Shown here in pieces: positions 42,973 through 52,312 of a DNA stretch of 64,000 nt (positions are counted from its first letter, which is position 1; each line of letters begins with the position of its first letter). The position numbers were made by a program, and so were the translations under genes. Under the pieces are notes generated by a model. The model worked only from the letters and a program-made list of their open reading frames with translations, had not been told where the DNA came from and did not search any database. Origin of the DNA: Arthrobacter gallicola (GTDB lineage: Bacteria > Actinomycetota > Actinomycetes > Actinomycetales > Micrococcaceae); NCBI RefSeq assembly GCF_014836775.1, contig NZ_JACSQD010000003.1, positions 1-64,000 of the forward strand, in the 5' to 3' direction.

Positions 42973-44043
42973 TCAGTCGTCGAAGGGCCGGTACCGCTCC
43001 AGCGAGACGATGCGCCCCGGATGGCGCCGGCTGACGTGGCAGATCACGGCCTCACCCGGAACCAGATACGGATCCTTGTCCGGAAGCTGGGCGGACATTG
43101 CGTCGGCCATGTGCGAAGCAAGGACCTCGAAGACCAGGGGGAGTACCGGCCGGTGGGTGCACAGGGCCACAGGCTTGGCCTTCTCGAACAGATTGTCGAC
43201 GGCGGCGCGGGCCTTGCCGGGCTTGCGCTTGGCACTGAGCTCGGTCAGGGCGTCCACCGTCTTGAACTTCGGCTTGCGCGCATTCACGTAGGGACCCATC
43301 GTCTGGACGCAGCGAAGCCAGGGGCTCGTGACCACCCGGTCAGGGCTCCAGGCCACCAGCAGCCGGGCCACTGCCTTGGCCTGGCGCTGGCCCGTGGCCG
43401 CGAGCGGACGTTCGCCTTCCGCCCTGGCCCATGAGGAACGCGGCTTGGCTTTCGCATGGCGGACCACGATCAGCGGCCAGGTAGCCAGGTCGTCCGCCTC
43501 GTACGCGGCAACCAATGATTCCAGCGGCAGCCGGTCGGTGGGGTTGGTCAGCAGCTCGGAGGCCTCGTCAGGGGTGCACCAGCGGACGCCGTCGACCTCC
43601 TTGCCGTCCGGCCGGGGCTTAGCCGACTCGACGTGGGCGGCCCAGTAGTGCACGGCTTTCAGGCCGGACGTTACTGGGTACCGGGTTTGGGGCAGGGGGA
43701 TGCCCAACCGGATCTGGAGCCCGATTTCCTCCCGCACTTCCCGCACGGCGCATTCCGGAACTGTTTCTCCGGAATCGAGTTTCCCCTTCGGGAAAGACCA
43801 GTCGTCGTAGCGCGGCCGGTGGATCAGCAGGACCTCCAGCTGGTCACCCTGGATCCGCCAGCAGATCGCTCCAGCGGCCACGACCCTCGGCTCCCCGGAG
43901 AGATCCAGGGCATAGGGCGTCTCGCCCAGCAGCAGGGCAGCGGTTTCCTCCGGGGCATCCCTGCCCTCCTCTGGCAGGAAGAGCGCCGGAGGTAAGGGCG
44001 CGGACCCCTCGGTTGACCGCGCATCATCCGTGGCGCCGTGCAT
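42973..44043 (-). CDS. mutT1: Nudix hydrolase / histidine phosphatase fusion (MutT1-like)
   Basis: The product is 356 aa. A Nudix domain (about 55-190) has the box KLDSGETVPECAVREVREE followed by IGL. It is joined to a phosphoglycerate-mutase-like phosphatase (about 195-355) with the RHA motif (VVRHAKAKPRSSW) and a second His in CTHRPVLP. Mycobacterial MutT1 with this layout degrades 8-oxo-GTP/dGTP and diadenosine polyphosphates. The ATG overlaps the ppk stop (TGATG), so it is coupled to polyphosphate metabolism. Confidence 0.9.
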   Translation of the reverse strand: MHGATDDARSTEGSAPLPPALFLPEEGRDAPEETAALLLGETPYALDLSGEPRVVAAGAICWRIQGDQLEVLLIHRPRYDDWSFPKGKLDSGETVPECAVREVREEIGLQIRLGIPLPQTRYPVTSGLKAVHYWAAHVESAKPRPDGKEVDGVRWCTPDEASELLTNPTDRLPLESLVAAYEADDLATWPLIVVRHAKAKPRSSWARAEGERPLAATGQRQAKAVARLLVAWSPDRVVTSPWLRCVQTMGPYVNARKPKFKTVDALTELSAKRKPGKARAAVDNLFEKAKPVALCTHRPVLPLVFEVLASHMADAMSAQLPDKDPYLVPGEAVICHVSRRHPGRIVSLERYRPFDD

Positions 44044-46268
44044 CAACGGCGGACCAGCGCACGCTGGCGCGAACGGGAAGCCAGCAGCCAGGACTGCACG
44101 TCCTCAAGCGGGTTACCGTCCCCGTCCTTATGGTGCCGGGTCCAGATGCCGCTGGCATCCAGATGCCAGCTGGCAGTGCCGGGATCGAGATAACGGTCCA
44201 TCAGCTCGATCAGATTGGTGATGTCGTCCGGTGACCCCAGCTGCACCAGCGCTTCGACGCGGCGGTCGAGGTTGCGGTGCATCATGTCCGCGGATCCGAT
44301 GAAGACCACCGGGTCCCCGCCGTTGGCAAAAGCGAACACCCGGGAATGCTCCAGGAACCGGCCCAGGACGGACCGGACCGTGATGTTCTCGCTCAGTCCC
44401 GGAACCCCCGGGCGGACGGAACAGATACCGCGGACGATCACGTCAACCTGGACACCGGCCTGGGAGGCGCGGTACAGGGAATCAATGATCGCCTCATCCA
44501 CCATGGAGTTGACCTTGATGATCACCCGGCCGGGAAGACCGGCCTTCTTGTTGGCGATCTCCCGTTCGATCCGGTCGATCAGACCGGACCGGACAGACCG
44601 GGGCGCCACCAGGAGGCGCTTGAACGTGGACTTGGGTGCATAGCCGGAGAGCTGGTTGAAGAGCTTGGTCAGGTCCTCTCCCACCTGGTCATTGGCGGTA
44701 AGCAGTCCCAGATCCTCGTAATAGCGGGCGGTGCGCGGGTGGTAGTTGCCGGTGCCGATGTGGCAATAGCGGCGCAGGCCGTCCACTTCCTGGCGTACCA
44801 CCAGGGAGAGCTTGCAATGCGTCTTGAGGCCCACGATGCCGTAGACCACGTGCACGCCGGCCTGTTCCAGTTTCCGCGCCCAGGAGATGTTGGCCTGCTC
44901 ATCGAACCGGGCCTTGATCTCCACCAGGGCCAGGACCTGCTTGCCCGACTCCGCGGCGTCGATCAGCGCATCGACAATGGGCGAGTCGCCGGAGGTGCGG
45001 TACAGGGTCTGCTTGATGGCCTGCACCCGGGGATCAGCGGCCGCCTGCTCCAGGAAGGCCTGCACCGAGGTGGAGAAGGAATCATAGGGGTGGTGCAGCA
45101 GGATGTCGCGCCGGCGCATGGCGGCGAAGACATCGGCGGGCTTGGAGGTCTCTGATTCCTTCAGATGCAGCGAGGTATGCGGAACCTGCTTGGGATAGTG
45201 CAGATCGGGCCGGTCGATCCGGCTGATCGGGCTGAGGCCACGCAGGTCCAGCGGCGCCGGCAGGGTGTAGACCTCGTCCTCTTCGACACCAAGTTCGCGC
45301 ACCAGGAGTTCGCGGACGCCCGGGTTGATGTCCGGGGTGACTTCCAACCGGACCGGCGGGCCGAACCGGCGGCGCAGGAGTTCCTTCTCCAGCGCCTGGA
45401 GCAGGTTCTCGGCGTCGTCCTCTTCAACTTCGAGGTCCTCGTTGCGGGTGACGCGGAAGGTGTAGTGCTCCACCACGTCCATGCCGGGGAAGAGCTGGTC
45501 CAGGTGCTCGGCAATCATGTCTTCCAGCGGGATGAACCTGGCCGTGCGTCCCGCAACGTTCCCGGCGCGGGGACCGTCCACGGAAATCAGCCGCGGCAGC
45601 TGGTCCGGCACCTTGACCCGGGCAAAGAAGTCCTTGCCGCTGACCGGGTTGCGGACCACCACGGCAAGATTCAGCGACAGGCCGGAGATATAGGGGAAGG
45701 GATGCGCCGGATCTACCGCCAGAGGAGTGAGGATCGGGAAGACCTTCGCCGCGAACTGCCGGTGCAGCTGGGCCTTCGAAGCGTCGTCGAGTTCCTTCCA
45801 GCTGACCAGGTGGATGTTCTCCTCCGCCAGCGCGGGGCGGATCTGCCGGGCGAAGACCTCCGCATGCCGCTGCTGCAGCCGGTAGCCGGCCTGGGTGATC
45901 TCTTCCAGCTGTTCAATGGGGCTGAGCCCGGCAGCGGAGGGTACCGCCAAACCGGTGGCGATGCGGCGCTTCAGTCCGGCCACCCGGACCATAAAGAACT
46001 CATCGAGGTTGGACGCGAAGATCGAGAGGAAGCTGACGCGCTCCAGCAGGTAGAGCTCCGGATCCTCGGCCAGTTCCAGGACCCGGGCGTTGAAGTGCAG
46101 CCAGCTGATCTCCCGGTCCAGGAAACGGTCCGGGGTGATGTCACCGCTGGGCAGCAGTGCCGGACCGAAATCGGGGATATCGATGCGGTCCTGCGTGGCC
46201 CGCGGCGCGGGCATCGCTTCGGCAGAACCGAAGGACAACCGCGTGCTGGCTACGGTTTCGGAATCCAT
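44043..46268 (-). CDS. ppk1: Polyphosphate kinase 1
   Basis: The product is 741 aa. It polymerises the ATP gamma-phosphate into polyphosphate. The N-terminal domain ([32 protein letters not shown]) is followed by the PLD-like catalytic domains. The autophosphorylated His is in [26 protein letters not shown] precedes the ATG at good spacing. mutT1 overlaps its 3' end. Confidence 0.96.
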   Translation of the reverse strand: MDSETVASTRLSFGSAEAMPAPRATQDRIDIPDFGPALLPSGDITPDRFLDREISWLHFNARVLELAEDPELYLLERVSFLSIFASNLDEFFMVRVAGLKRRIATGLAVPSAAGLSPIEQLEEITQAGYRLQQRHAEVFARQIRPALAEENIHLVSWKELDDASKAQLHRQFAAKVFPILTPLAVDPAHPFPYISGLSLNLAVVVRNPVSGKDFFARVKVPDQLPRLISVDGPRAGNVAGRTARFIPLEDMIAEHLDQLFPGMDVVEHYTFRVTRNEDLEVEEDDAENLLQALEKELLRRRFGPPVRLEVTPDINPGVRELLVRELGVEEDEVYTLPAPLDLRGLSPISRIDRPDLHYPKQVPHTSLHLKESETSKPADVFAAMRRRDILLHHPYDSFSTSVQAFLEQAAADPRVQAIKQTLYRTSGDSPIVDALIDAAESGKQVLALVEIKARFDEQANISWARKLEQAGVHVVYGIVGLKTHCKLSLVVRQEVDGLRRYCHIGTGNYHPRTARYYEDLGLLTANDQVGEDLTKLFNQLSGYAPKSTFKRLLVAPRSVRSGLIDRIEREIANKKAGLPGRVIIKVNSMVDEAIIDSLYRASQAGVQVDVIVRGICSVRPGVPGLSENITVRSVLGRFLEHSRVFAFANGGDPVVFIGSADMMHRNLDRRVEALVQLGSPDDITNLIELMDRYLDPGTASWHLDASGIWTRHHKDGDGNPLEDVQSWLLASRSRQRALVRR

Positions 46269-46364
46269 AGTGTTTCTCCCTGGCTGTTCTGGCGGGCCGC
46301 TCCATCGTCCGGAACCGGAGTGCCGTGCGCGGCCAACATTCTCAACATTACAAGCCGCAGACCG

Positions 46365-47339
46365 CTATTCGGCTGCGTACATCACGTCCACGTCCCAGCG
46401 GACGAAACCGAGCCGCCGGTACAGGGCGACGGCGGGGGCGTTGTCTGCGTCCACGTAAAGCATCACGGCCCGCAGACCTGCCTGCCGGAGGTGTTCGATT
46501 CCGGCCAGGGTGAGCGCCTTGCCCAGCCCGAGGCCCTGCGCTTCGGGGGTTACGCCCACCACGTACACCTCGCCCATGGCCGGGTGGCTGCCGCTGCGGG
46601 GATGGACCTTGGTCCAGTGGAATCCCAGCAGGGCGCCGTCGGATTCGCGCACAGCCAGCAGGAACCCGGCGGGATCAAACCAGTCCTCGGCCATGCGGGC
46701 CTCCAGATCGGCGCGGGTCATTGCTCCCTGTTCCGGGTGGTGGGCGAACGCTGCGGCGTTGGCCTGCAGCCACGCATCTTCGTCGCGGCCGGGCTCGAAG
46801 GCCCGGATTACTACCCCCTCGGGCAGCGCCGGTGCAGGAAGGTCCTTTTCCAGGGCCTCGTGGGAGAGGCGCATCCGCCACAGTTCGCGGACCGGCCGGT
46901 AACCGAAGCGGGCGGCCAGCTCGACGGCGGCCTCATGGTTGCCGTGGGACCAGGCCTTGACGCCCCGGCCGGTGTCCTCCTGCACGGCCCGCGCCAGCGC
47001 GGTGCCCACGCCCTGGTTCCGGTAGTTCGGGTGGACCACGAGTTCCAGCACCCCGGCCCCGGGATCGCCCGGCGGGGAACTGAGGACGGCGACGCCGGCC
47101 AGGGCCTGGGCCGTGGAAGGATCGGAATGCTCCTCGAGGGCGAGGGTTGAATACACCCGGAGCTGGTCCGGATCAGCGTCGGGGGAGCGCAGGTCAACGA
47201 GGGTCTGCTCCGAAAGGGGAGGATTCCCGTCAGCTTCAGCGGCTGCGTCCGCCAGCTCCCGGATGCCGCGGAGCGCAGCTTGGTCCGGAGCGCCGCGGGT
47301 GGTGAGGATAGGCCATCTGGTCAGGGGGTTCTCGCTCAT
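46365..47339 (-). CDS. mshD: Mycothiol synthase
   Basis: The product is 324 aa with two GNAT domains. It acetylates Cys-GlcN-Ins with acetyl-CoA in the last step of mycothiol synthesis. The C-terminal domain has the acetyl-CoA loop VTPEAQGLGLGKALT, and the N-terminal domain VHPNYRNQGVGTALAR. It is next to glnR, as in several Actinobacteria. TAGGCT lies 6 nt before the ATG (leaderless). Presence of this gene means the organism makes mycothiol. Confidence 0.94.
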   Translation of the reverse strand: MSENPLTRWPILTTRGAPDQAALRGIRELADAAAEADGNPPLSEQTLVDLRSPDADPDQLRVYSTLALEEHSDPSTAQALAGVAVLSSPPGDPGAGVLELVVHPNYRNQGVGTALARAVQEDTGRGVKAWSHGNHEAAVELAARFGYRPVRELWRMRLSHEALEKDLPAPALPEGVVIRAFEPGRDEDAWLQANAAAFAHHPEQGAMTRADLEARMAEDWFDPAGFLLAVRESDGALLGFHWTKVHPRSGSHPAMGEVYVVGVTPEAQGLGLGKALTLAGIEHLRQAGLRAVMLYVDADNAPAVALYRRLGFVRWDVDVMYAAE

Positions 47340-47345
47340 TGAAGA

Positions 47346-47351
47346 AGCCTA
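47346..47351 (-). promoter_or_regulatory. Putative -10 box of mshD (leaderless)
   Basis: TAGGCT on the minus strand lies 6 nt before the mshD ATG. Confidence 0.4.
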
Positions 47352-47381
47352 ACCGCCAAAGGGGCCGGGCGGGGGAACGCT

Positions 47382-48092
47382 TCAGTTCTCCTGGCGCGCT
47401 GCGGCCGGCTGATCCTCCGGGGAACGGGTGCGGGTAAACCGATAGCCCACGTTGCGCACTGTCCCGATGAGATTTTCATGGTCCGGCCCGAGCTTCGCCC
47501 GCAGGCGCCGCACATGCACGTCAACGGTGCGTGTGCCCCCGTAGTAGTCGTACCCCCAGACTTCATGGAGGAGCTGGTCCCGGGTGAACACCCGTCCGGG
47601 GTGCTGGGCGAGGTATTTGAGGAGTTCAAACTCCTTGTACGTCAGGTTCAGTGCCGTGCCGCTGACCCGGGCGGTGTAGCTGGCCTCGTCAATCACCACA
47701 CCGGAGGCATGGATCTCGGTGCTGGCCGCTCCGGACGCTGCCTGGGTGCGGGAGACGGCGAGCCGGAGGCGGGCTTCGAGTTCCGCCGGTCCGGCACTGT
47801 CCAGCACGACGTCGTCCGCGAGCCAGTTCGCTGCCACCGCGGCCATACCGCCCTCGGTCAGGACCAGGATCAGGGGGGTATCGAGTCCGGTTGCTTTCAG
47901 CAGCTGGGTGAGGGAGCGCGCGCCGATCAGGTCCTTCCGGGCATCCACCAGCACCACGTCACACGGATCAATGTCCAGCAGTGCGGTCGGTTCCGCGGGC
48001 ACCACATGGACCTTGTGGTTGAGCAGTTCCAATGCGGGCAGGATCTCAACTGACGCCCCGGAGCTGTTGGTGAGAAGCAGAATGTGCGGCAT
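47382..48092 (-). CDS. glnR: Nitrogen global regulator GlnR (orphan OmpR-type response regulator)
   Basis: The product is 236 aa. The receiver-like domain ends VLVDARKDL with D50, but lacks the acidic pair near the N-terminus ([10 protein letters not shown]), as in actinobacterial GlnR, which is thought to dimerise without phosphorylation. The C-terminal winged helix ([20 protein letters not shown], then [19 protein letters not shown]) is strongly GlnR-like. It activates glnA, amt and nitrate genes under nitrogen limitation. ATG 48092 has GGAGGACCT directly upstream. No cognate kinase is adjacent. Confidence 0.92.
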   Translation of the reverse strand: MPHILLLTNSSGASVEILPALELLNHKVHVVPAEPTALLDIDPCDVVLVDARKDLIGARSLTQLLKATGLDTPLILVLTEGGMAAVAANWLADDVVLDSAGPAELEARLRLAVSRTQAASGAASTEIHASGVVIDEASYTARVSGTALNLTYKEFELLKYLAQHPGRVFTRDQLLHEVWGYDYYGGTRTVDVHVRRLRAKLGPDHENLIGTVRNVGYRFTRTRSPEDQPAAARQEN

Positions 48093-48227
48093 AGGTCCTC
48101 CGAAAGTTGGGCGCACATCGTCGGGCACGTTATCCATCCGGTCCTCAGCGGCCGAAGAGTGGTGAAAGTATATCCACGGATTCGCGCTCAGGCCGTAGCT
48201 TTTATCAGCACCGCGTAATAAGGCAGT

Positions 48228-48980
48228 ATGGCTAGGGTGAAACTTTGGAGCATTGCGGTGCCTGCGGCTGCTGCCCTGATCGGCATCGTGGTGGCTTCGT
48301 ACATATCGGTCGAGGCCACAGCCATAGTTACCGGGGTGGCTGCGGCGCTCGCGGGATTCGGCTGGCCGTACCTGCTGGGCGTTCCGGCCCGGAAAACCCA
48401 GGGCGGTGTCCTGGCGTTTGTGGGTGCCGGCTCAGTGGCCGCCGCTTACCTGGCCCCCGCCACCTCCATGCTGACCTGGCTGCCGGCGTTCACCGCCGTC
48501 GGGGTCGGCGCCGTCTTCCTGATCCAGCTGCTGCGCGGCACCGGACAGGCTCACCGGCTGGAATCCACCATCGGCGTGATCGGCGGTGCCCTGATCTCGG
48601 GAATGGCCTCGGGTTGGGTGGCCGCTGACCGGCTGCCCGCCCCGGAAGGCTCCTACGGGCTGATTACCGCCAGCGGCGCAGCTATTTTCAGTGCCATCCT
48701 GGTTTCCCTGATCCCGCTGCCGGACCGGATCACCGCACCCTTCGCCGTCGTCGCCGGCGCTATTGCGGGCGGAGCTGCCGCGGCGCTGGTGCCCGGACTG
48801 CCGGTCATTGCCGGCGGAATTATCGGCGCCGTCTGCGCCGGAGTTATTGCTGCCGTCCGCCGGCTCGCATTGACCAGAGACAACGCTCCCGGGCTCCTGG
48901 GTGTGCTTTCGGCGGGGCTCGCTCCGGTCCTTGCGCTCGGCACGGCCGTCTACTTTGCCGGACGCCTGCTCATCCCCTAG
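48228..48980 (+). CDS. Polytopic membrane protein of unknown function
   Basis: The product is 250 aa with about seven hydrophobic helices rich in Ala, Gly and Val and very few charged residues. It diverges from glnR. No family is recognised, and no transporter signature is seen. Confidence 0.7.
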   Translation: MARVKLWSIAVPAAAALIGIVVASYISVEATAIVTGVAAALAGFGWPYLLGVPARKTQGGVLAFVGAGSVAAAYLAPATSMLTWLPAFTAVGVGAVFLIQLLRGTGQAHRLESTIGVIGGALISGMASGWVAADRLPAPEGSYGLITASGAAIFSAILVSLIPLPDRITAPFAVVAGAIAGGAAAALVPGLPVIAGGIIGAVCAGVIAAVRRLALTRDNAPGLLGVLSAGLAPVLALGTAVYFAGRLLIP

Positions 48981-49040
48981 GTATCCGGCGGGCCTGTCCC
49001 CGGCGGGCGTCACAGGAGACAAAGCGTGCGGTGAGCGGGT

Positions 49041-49046
49041 TAGGAT
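49041..49046 (+). promoter_or_regulatory. Putative -10 box of the 37-aa gene (leaderless)
   Basis: TAGGAT lies 6 nt before ATG 49053. Confidence 0.35.
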
Positions 49047-49052
49047 GTAGGC

Positions 49053-49166
49053 ATGTCGCTTGTAGCTCTCGAAATCTTTTTCATCGTCCTCCTGGGTATC
49101 ACCGGCCTGGCAATGGCCGGCTTTGCAGGCCTCGTGGTCGCGCGCCTGTACAAAGGTCAGAAGTAA
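49053..49166 (+). CDS. 37-aa single-pass membrane microprotein
   Basis: This ORF is 38 codons including the stop: MSLVALEIFFIVLLGI, then a Gly/Ala-rich continuation of the same helix and a polar end RLYKGQK. This is one long hydrophobic segment with a basic C-terminus, so probably N-out/C-in. It has its own -10-like box, lies upstream of the nitrobindin gene by 46 nt, and is too short for routine ORF calling. No family is recognised. Confidence 0.6.
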   Translation: MSLVALEIFFIVLLGITGLAMAGFAGLVVARLYKGQK

Positions 49167-49212
49167 CCTCTCACCGGCGTATTACCCGTAATCCAAGGGA
49201 AGGGCCCCTGCC

Positions 49213-49812
49213 ATGCCAATGGAGATCCCCACAGATCTGACTCCCGGACTGGTTCCGCTGTCCTGGCTCCTTGGAGTCTGGGAAGGCTCCGGCCGGCTCG
49301 GCGAAGGCGAAGCCGGGTCCGAGCATTTCAAGCAGCGGGTTACGTTCACGCAGAACGGTCTGCCGTACCTGCAGTACTCGGCGGAAAGCTGGTTGACGGA
49401 CGAGGAAGGCACCGTCCTGCGGCCCCTGGCTGTGGAGACCGGTTTCTGGGCCCTGGACCGGCCCCTGAACGACGCCGACGGCGGCCCCGGCCTGGTTCCC
49501 GCGGACATTGTGCCTGCCCTGCGCAGTGCCGATGAAGTCGAAGCGCTGCGCAATGCCGACGGCGGGTTCGACATCACGGTAACGATCGTGCACCCCGGCG
49601 GGATCGCCGAGCTGTACTACGGGCAGATCAAAGGCCCCCAGATCCAGCTGTCCACCGACTTGGTGATGCGCGGGGTCAACTCTAAGGAATACACCGCCGC
49701 GACGCGCATTTACGGACTCGTCAACGGTGACCTGTACTGGCGGTGGGATGTTGCCGCGGAGGGCAAAGCCCTGGAAGCGCATGCCTCAGCCATCCTGAAA
49801 AAGCAGCCTTAG
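49213..49812 (+). CDS. Nitrobindin-like heme-binding protein (FABP/THAP4 family)
   Basis: The product is 199 aa. The beta-barrel signature LLGVWEGSGRLGEGEAG is at the N-terminus, and the C-terminal EAHASAILKK carries the His that ligates heme in nitrobindins. Such proteins bind ferric heme and detoxify nitric oxide derivatives. GAAGGG lies about 11 nt before the ATG. Confidence 0.87.
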   Translation: MPMEIPTDLTPGLVPLSWLLGVWEGSGRLGEGEAGSEHFKQRVTFTQNGLPYLQYSAESWLTDEEGTVLRPLAVETGFWALDRPLNDADGGPGLVPADIVPALRSADEVEALRNADGGFDITVTIVHPGGIAELYYGQIKGPQIQLSTDLVMRGVNSKEYTAATRIYGLVNGDLYWRWDVAAEGKALEAHASAILKKQP

Positions 49813-49822
49813 CCGGCCTTCG

Positions 49823-49844
49823 CGCCGCCCGGGGACGGGCGGCG
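49823..49844 (+). terminator. GC hairpin after the nitrobindin gene
   Basis: CGCCGCCCG and CGGGCGGCG form a 9-bp stem around GGGA, 11 nt after the stop. There is no T tract. Confidence 0.45.
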
Positions 49845-49891
49845 TGCTGCGCGCCGGAATACTCTTCGACGCTTAGGACGTTGCACCTAAC

Positions 49892-50995
49892 ATGAGCCCC
49901 AAAAGTCCCTTGCTTGCCCGCGCCGGAGCCGTTGAAGCCGGCGGACTCGATTCCGGAACCGCCGCCCACTATGGTGACCCGCTGCGGGAGCAGCGGGCGC
50001 TGGCCAGGGGAGAGGCCATAACCGACCTGTCCAGCCGCGGCGTTGTGACCGTCTCCGGCCCCGACCGCCTGAGCTGGCTCAATACGCTGTCTTCACAGAA
50101 ACTCCTTTCCCTGGCGCCCGGGGAAAGCACTGAACTGCTGCTCCTGAGCGTGCAGGGCCGGATCGAGCACGACGCGCGGGTGCTCGATGACGGTGAACGC
50201 ACCTGGCTCATCGTCGAAGGAACCGATGCGCCTGCCCTGGCCGCGTGGCTGACCAGCATGAAGTTCACCCTCCGCGTCGAGGTCCAGGACGTCACCGACG
50301 ACTGGGCCGTCGCAGGCTCCGTCGCCCCGGTCCCGGCCTGGGCGGAATATCTGGTGTGGACGGATCCGTGGCCCCAGGTCTCTCCCGGCGGTTACTCCTA
50401 CGCGGAGACCGAAACGGCAGACCACCCCGGGCTTGACCGGCCGTGGCACGAATACCTTATACTGCGCTCCAGTCTGGAACAGGCAGTGGAGGCCTCCGGC
50501 CGGGCCCTCGCCGGGGCAATGGCGGCTGAAGCCCTGCGTATCTCTGCCTGGCGGCCCCGACTGGGTGCTGAAACCGATGACAAGGTGATTCCGCATGAAC
50601 TGGATCTGATCCGGACCGCCGTTCATCTGGATAAGGGCTGTTACAAGGGGCAGGAGACAATTGCCCGGGTGCATAACCTGGGCCGCCCGCCGCGCCGGCT
50701 GGTGTTCCTGCAGCTGGACGGCTCCCAGCACACCATGCCCGCCGCCGGCAGCCGGATCCTCTTCGGCGAACGCGAGGTGGGGCGGGTTACGTCCGTGGCG
50801 CAGCACTATGAGATGGGCGCGGTTGCCCTGGGCCTCCTCAAGCGCTCCGTGGACCCCACTGCTGAGCTGGTGGTGGACGACGACGGCGAGCTGTACGCCG
50901 CAGCACAGGAACTGATTGTGTCCCCCGGTGCAGGACAGGCAGTGGGCCGGCAGACCGGCTTCCTGCGGGCGCCGCGGGTGGAAAGGAAGAACTAA
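49892..50995 (+). CDS. ygfZ: Folate-binding protein YgfZ/CAF17 family
   Basis: The product is 367 aa and related to glycine-cleavage T-protein. The diagnostic KGCYKGQETIARVHNLG motif with its Cys is present. YgfZ uses tetrahydrofolate in the assembly or repair of certain Fe-S enzymes. The stop overlaps the start of the ankyrin gene (TAATG). Confidence 0.92.
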   Translation: MSPKSPLLARAGAVEAGGLDSGTAAHYGDPLREQRALARGEAITDLSSRGVVTVSGPDRLSWLNTLSSQKLLSLAPGESTELLLLSVQGRIEHDARVLDDGERTWLIVEGTDAPALAAWLTSMKFTLRVEVQDVTDDWAVAGSVAPVPAWAEYLVWTDPWPQVSPGGYSYAETETADHPGLDRPWHEYLILRSSLEQAVEASGRALAGAMAAEALRISAWRPRLGAETDDKVIPHELDLIRTAVHLDKGCYKGQETIARVHNLGRPPRRLVFLQLDGSQHTMPAAGSRILFGEREVGRVTSVAQHYEMGAVALGLLKRSVDPTAELVVDDDGELYAAAQELIVSPGAGQAVGRQTGFLRAPRVERKN

Positions 50996-51411
50996 TGACT
51001 GAATTGCCCGGCGGTACCCAGGACGCGCAGTCCGCTGCCGACCAGGAGACCCTTGAACTGGCTGAGCGGCTCTTTGACGCGGCCCGCGCCGGTGATACGG
51101 AGCTGCTCCGCACCTATGTCAGCGCAGGCGTTCCGGTGACGCTCACCAATGGTGCGGGGGATTCGCTGCTGATGCTCGCGGCCTATCACGGACATGCCGG
51201 GACCACGGCGCTGCTGGTTGAGTTGGGTGCGGACGTTAATACCCTCAACGACCGGGGGCAGTCTCCGCTGGCCGGTGCGGTGTTCAAAGGCTACGCGGAC
51301 GTGGTCCGTGTCCTGGCGGCAGCGGGAGCGGATCCCGACGCCGGGAATCCCTCAGCCCGGGCCGCCGCCGCCTACTTCCAGCGCACCGAACTGCTGGACC
51401 TCTTCGCCTGA
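50995..51411 (+). CDS. Ankyrin repeat protein
   Basis: The product is 138 aa with about three ankyrin repeats (NGAGDSLLMLAAYHGHAGTT, LNDRGQSPLAGAVFKGYADV, then a partial last unit). These mediate protein-protein contacts. The ATG overlaps the ygfZ stop by one base, so the two are coupled; a shared role is possible but unproven. Confidence 0.88.
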   Translation: MTELPGGTQDAQSAADQETLELAERLFDAARAGDTELLRTYVSAGVPVTLTNGAGDSLLMLAAYHGHAGTTALLVELGADVNTLNDRGQSPLAGAVFKGYADVVRVLAAAGADPDAGNPSARAAAAYFQRTELLDLFA

Positions 51412-51531
51412 TCTCAGCCTTCGAGGACGGTTGGCCGGGGCAGCCGGGCACCCCGGTTGGCGGGCTCGGCCCGTCAGGCTCTGGCGCTGCCGGCTGCGGT
51501 CCGGTGCTCGGGTGAGCAAACCGCGGGGCGG

Positions 51532-52248
51532 TCAGGCAGACAGGGCGACTGAGGTCCGGATTCCTGCCGGGACGAATCCCGCACCGGCTGCCGTGCGGGC
51601 AGCGCCCACATTGTTGAATGGTGCCCGCCACTGCGGAATCAGACCAGCTGCCATGGCGTCTTCAACGGCTATGGCACTGATGTAGCTGCCCAGGCCCCGC
51701 GTCCGGTGATCGGGTGCCGTGAGTGCGCCCATATCCGCCAGAATGCCGTCCCTGATGCTGTAGCCCGCACCTGCGAGCGGGGCCGGGTATTCCGGATTCG
51801 CGTCATCCATGAGCAGGAACAGTGCCTCCCGCCCGCTGAGTTTTGCTTCCAGCACATCATCCGGGGGACAGAGCCGCTCCAAGGCTTCCGCGTACCGGGG
51901 ATCTTCGGCAACGGCGAGTTCACTGGCGGGCACCTCGGGATAAAAATCCGCGTAGTAAAGGTGTTCCGTGCCGGATCCGCGGCCGCCGTGGTCCGCCGAG
52001 AGCCGCATCAGTGCCGCGCCGCTGCTGAGCTCGGCAGCACTTTTGGACCTGACCTGCCGGACCGCCCAGGCGGGACCGGAGAACACCTCGCGGCCAAAGA
52101 GCCGGACAAAGGAAACTTCGCTGGCTTCCTCCTGGACATCGTAGATCCGCTCATGTCTGTCCGCGGCTGCCAGCGCGTCATCGTCAAGACCGAGCCTGCG
52201 GGACCAGGCCAGCTGGATGATGGAAATGGTGCTCGTGTCTAGCTGCAT
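51532..52248 (-). CDS. GNAT family N-acetyltransferase-like protein
   Basis: The product is 238 aa from ATG 52248 (MQLDTSTISIIQLAW). The C-terminal part resembles an acetyl-CoA-binding GNAT/FR47 fold (LTAPDHRTRGLGSYISAIAV, GLIPQWRAPFNNVGAART). The N-terminal half is poorly conserved and its substrate unknown. TAGGTT 7 nt upstream predicts a leaderless mRNA. The frame upstream of 52248 belongs to antisense DNA of pfkA. Confidence 0.78.
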   Translation of the reverse strand: MQLDTSTISIIQLAWSRRLGLDDDALAAADRHERIYDVQEEASEVSFVRLFGREVFSGPAWAVRQVRSKSAAELSSGAALMRLSADHGGRGSGTEHLYYADFYPEVPASELAVAEDPRYAEALERLCPPDDVLEAKLSGREALFLLMDDANPEYPAPLAGAGYSIRDGILADMGALTAPDHRTRGLGSYISAIAVEDAMAAGLIPQWRAPFNNVGAARTAAGAGFVPAGIRTSVALSA

Positions 52249-52255
52249 GGGCTTC

Positions 52256-52261
52256 AACCTA
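52256..52261 (-). promoter_or_regulatory. Putative -10 box of the GNAT gene (leaderless)
   Basis: TAGGTT on the minus strand lies 7 nt before the ATG at 52248. Confidence 0.35.
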
Positions 52262-52312
52262 CAGGGGGTGACGGAGGTCGGCGCAAGCCTCAGGGGCCAT
52301 TTATTAGGCCGC

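Noticed and set aside
45165..47150. 661-aa plus-strand frame over ppk1 and mshD
   Set aside because: It is antisense to two well-supported genes.
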